From Steromphala cineraria (taxonomy: Eukaryota > Mollusca > Gastropoda > Trochida > Trochidae): 64,000 nt of DNA. The DNA lies in NCBI GenBank assembly GCA_916613615.1, contig OU744723.1, positions 28,217,296-28,281,295 on the forward strand. The letters run 5' to 3'. This document shows positions 62,401 to 64,000 of the stretch, piece by piece. The stretch's first letter is position 1; every line of letters starts with the position of its first letter. The position numbers and the translations under genes are program-made. Below the pieces are notes generated by a model. That model did no database searches and had not been told where the DNA came from. It worked only from the letters and a program-made list of their open reading frames with translations.

Positions 62401-64000
62401 AGCCGGGTTGTGGCTAGCCCCGAAACGCTCAAGAGTGTTTCTACAAGGTGTACAGATCCCATATGAGCCGGGTTGTGGCTTGCCCCGAAACGCTCAAGAG
62501 TGTTTCTACAAGGTGTACATAACCATATGAGCCGGGTTGTGGCTAGCCCCGAAACGCTCAAGAGTGTTTCTACAAGGTGTACAGATCCCATATGAGCCGG
62601 GTTGTGGCTTGCCCCGAAACGCTCAAGAGTGTTTCTACAAGGTGTACATAACCATATGAGCCGGGTTGTGGCTAGCCCCGAAACGCTCAAGAGTGTTTCT
62701 ACAAGGTGTACATAACCATATGAGCCGGGTTGTGGCTTGCCCCGAAACGCTCAAGAGTGTTTCTACAAGGTGTACATAACCATATGAGCCGGGTTGTGGC
62801 TAGCCCCGAAACGCTCAAGAGTGTTTCTACAAGGTGTACAGATCCCATATGAGCCGGGTTGTGGCTTGCCCCGAAACGCTCAAGAGTGTTTCTACAAGGT
62901 GTACATAACCATATGAGCCGGGTTGTGGCTAGCCCCGAAACGCTCAAGAGTGTTTCTACAAGGTGTATATAACCATATGAGCCGGGTTGTGGCTTGCCCC
63001 GAAACGCTCAAGAGTGTTTCTACAAGGTGAACATAACCATATGAGCCGGGTTGTGGCTTGCCCCGAAACGCTCAAGAGTGTTTCTACAAGGTGTACATAA
63101 CCATATGAGCCGGGTTGTGACTTGCCCCGAAACGCTCAAGAGTGTTTCTACAAGGTGTACATAACCATATGAGCCGGGTTGTGGCTATAGCCCCAAAACG
63201 CTCAAGAGTGTTTCTACAAGGTGTACATAACCATATGAGCCGGGTTGTGGCTAGCCCCGAAACGCTCAAGAGTGTTTCTACAAGGTGTACATAACCACAT
63301 GAGCCGGGTTGTGGCTTGCCCCGAAACGCTCAAGAGTGTTTCTACAAGGTGTACATAACCATATGAGCCGGGTTGTGGCTTGCCCCGAAACGCTCAAGAG
63401 TGTTTCTACAAGGTGTACAGATCCCATATGAGCCGGGTTGTGGCTTGCCCCGAAACCCTCAAGAGTGTTTCTACAAGGTGTACATAACCATATGAGCCGA
63501 ATTGTGGCTTGCCGCGAAACGCTCAAGAGTGTTTCTACAAGGTGTACATAACCATATGAGCCGGGTTGTGGCTTGCCCCGAAACGCTCAAGAGTGTTTCT
63601 ACAAGGTGTACATAACCATATGAGCCGGGTTGTGGCTAGCCCCGAAACGCTCAAGAGTGTTTCTACAAGGTGTACATAACCACATGAGCCGGGTTGTGGC
63701 TTGCCCCGAAACGCTCAAGAGTGTTTCTACAAGGTGTACATAACCACATGAGCCGGGTTGTGGCTTGCCCCGAAACGCTCAAGAGTGTTTCTACAAGGTG
63801 TACATAACCACATGAGCCGGGTTGTGGCTTGCCCCGAAACGCTCAAGAGTGTTTCTACAAGGTGTACATAACCATATGAGCCGGGTTGTGGCTTGCCCCG
63901 AAACGCTCAAGAGTGTTTCTACAAGGTGTACAGATCCCATATGAGCCGGGTTGTGGCTTGCCCCGAAACCCTCAAGAGTGTTTCTACAAGGTGTACATAA
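59415..64000. repeat. 64-bp minisatellite, about 71 copies, running off the right edge
   Basis: Units GTGTACATAACCATATGAGC then CGGGTTGTGGCTTGCCCCGA then AACGCTCAAGAGTGTTTCTA CAAG, 64 bp, with a 65-bp GTGTACAGATCCCATATGAG variant and CTAGCCCC/CTTGCCCC and CATATG/CACATG alternatives. Highly homogeneous, GC-richer than the surrounding DNA, and still continuing at 64000. Repeated minus-strand open frames are shadows of the unit. Confidence 0.97.

Noticed and set aside
59675..63526. Repeated minus-strand frames such as those with CRNTLERFGA
   Set aside because: They recur with every 64-bp unit and stop where a unit variant adds a base; no domain or start context.

Overview
The window looks like animal nuclear DNA, most probably from a mollusc and perhaps a bivalve; the taxon is an inference from style, not a search. 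It is AT-rich, has small exons with GT..AG introns, carries decayed non-LTR retrotransposons and foldback (MITE-like) elements, and about a third of it is minisatellite. There is no bacterial-type gene organisation, rRNA or CRISPR array, and I recognise no tRNA.

One gene dominates: a very large cadherin on the minus strand. I resolve 42 consecutive internal exons between 48792 (5'-most) and 70 (3'-most). They total 6,468 nt, and all 41 internal junctions join in frame to give 2,156 residues of extracellular cadherin (EC) repeats. No signal peptide, transmembrane segment or cytoplasmic tail is present, so both ends lie outside the window. The 5' part (exons 1-18, 48.8-27.8 kb) has mostly canonical EC motifs (DVNDNAP, LDRE/LDYE, DxD) and irregular exon structure; exon 4 has a DGDD plus two-cysteine signature like protocadherin-15/Cad99C-type cadherins. 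The 3' part (exons 19-42, 27.2-0.07 kb) is a uniform series of two-exon, phase-0 modules in which the calcium-linker DxNDN is replaced by an xRNxNxPxF-like motif and the DRE motif is lost.

The introns hold tandem arrays with periods of 51, 40, 42, 20, 35, 46, 47 and 59 bp. Four of them (40, 20, 46 and 47 bp) lie exactly on exon/intron junctions, and each unit repeats the splice site with a few exonic bases. This is the most striking feature of the window.

Other intronic content: a 5'-truncated L1/Tx1-like LINE (12.93-14.59 kb), a second 5'-truncated non-LTR element inserted inside the 59-bp array (45.12-47.37 kb) with a possible 4-bp target duplication, a LINE tail near 33 kb, a LINE C-terminal fragment at 49.8-50.0 kb, two related foldback repeats in opposite orientation (1.4 and 3.8 kb), and further palindromes at 27.7, 34.0, 37.4 and 52.0 kb. 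From 53.35 kb to the right edge the DNA is largely minisatellite in four successive families (43, about 44, 58 and 64 bp), with an unexplained spacer at 53.8-54.4 kb, and I find no exon. Long open frames in the arrays are by-products of repeat length, not genes.
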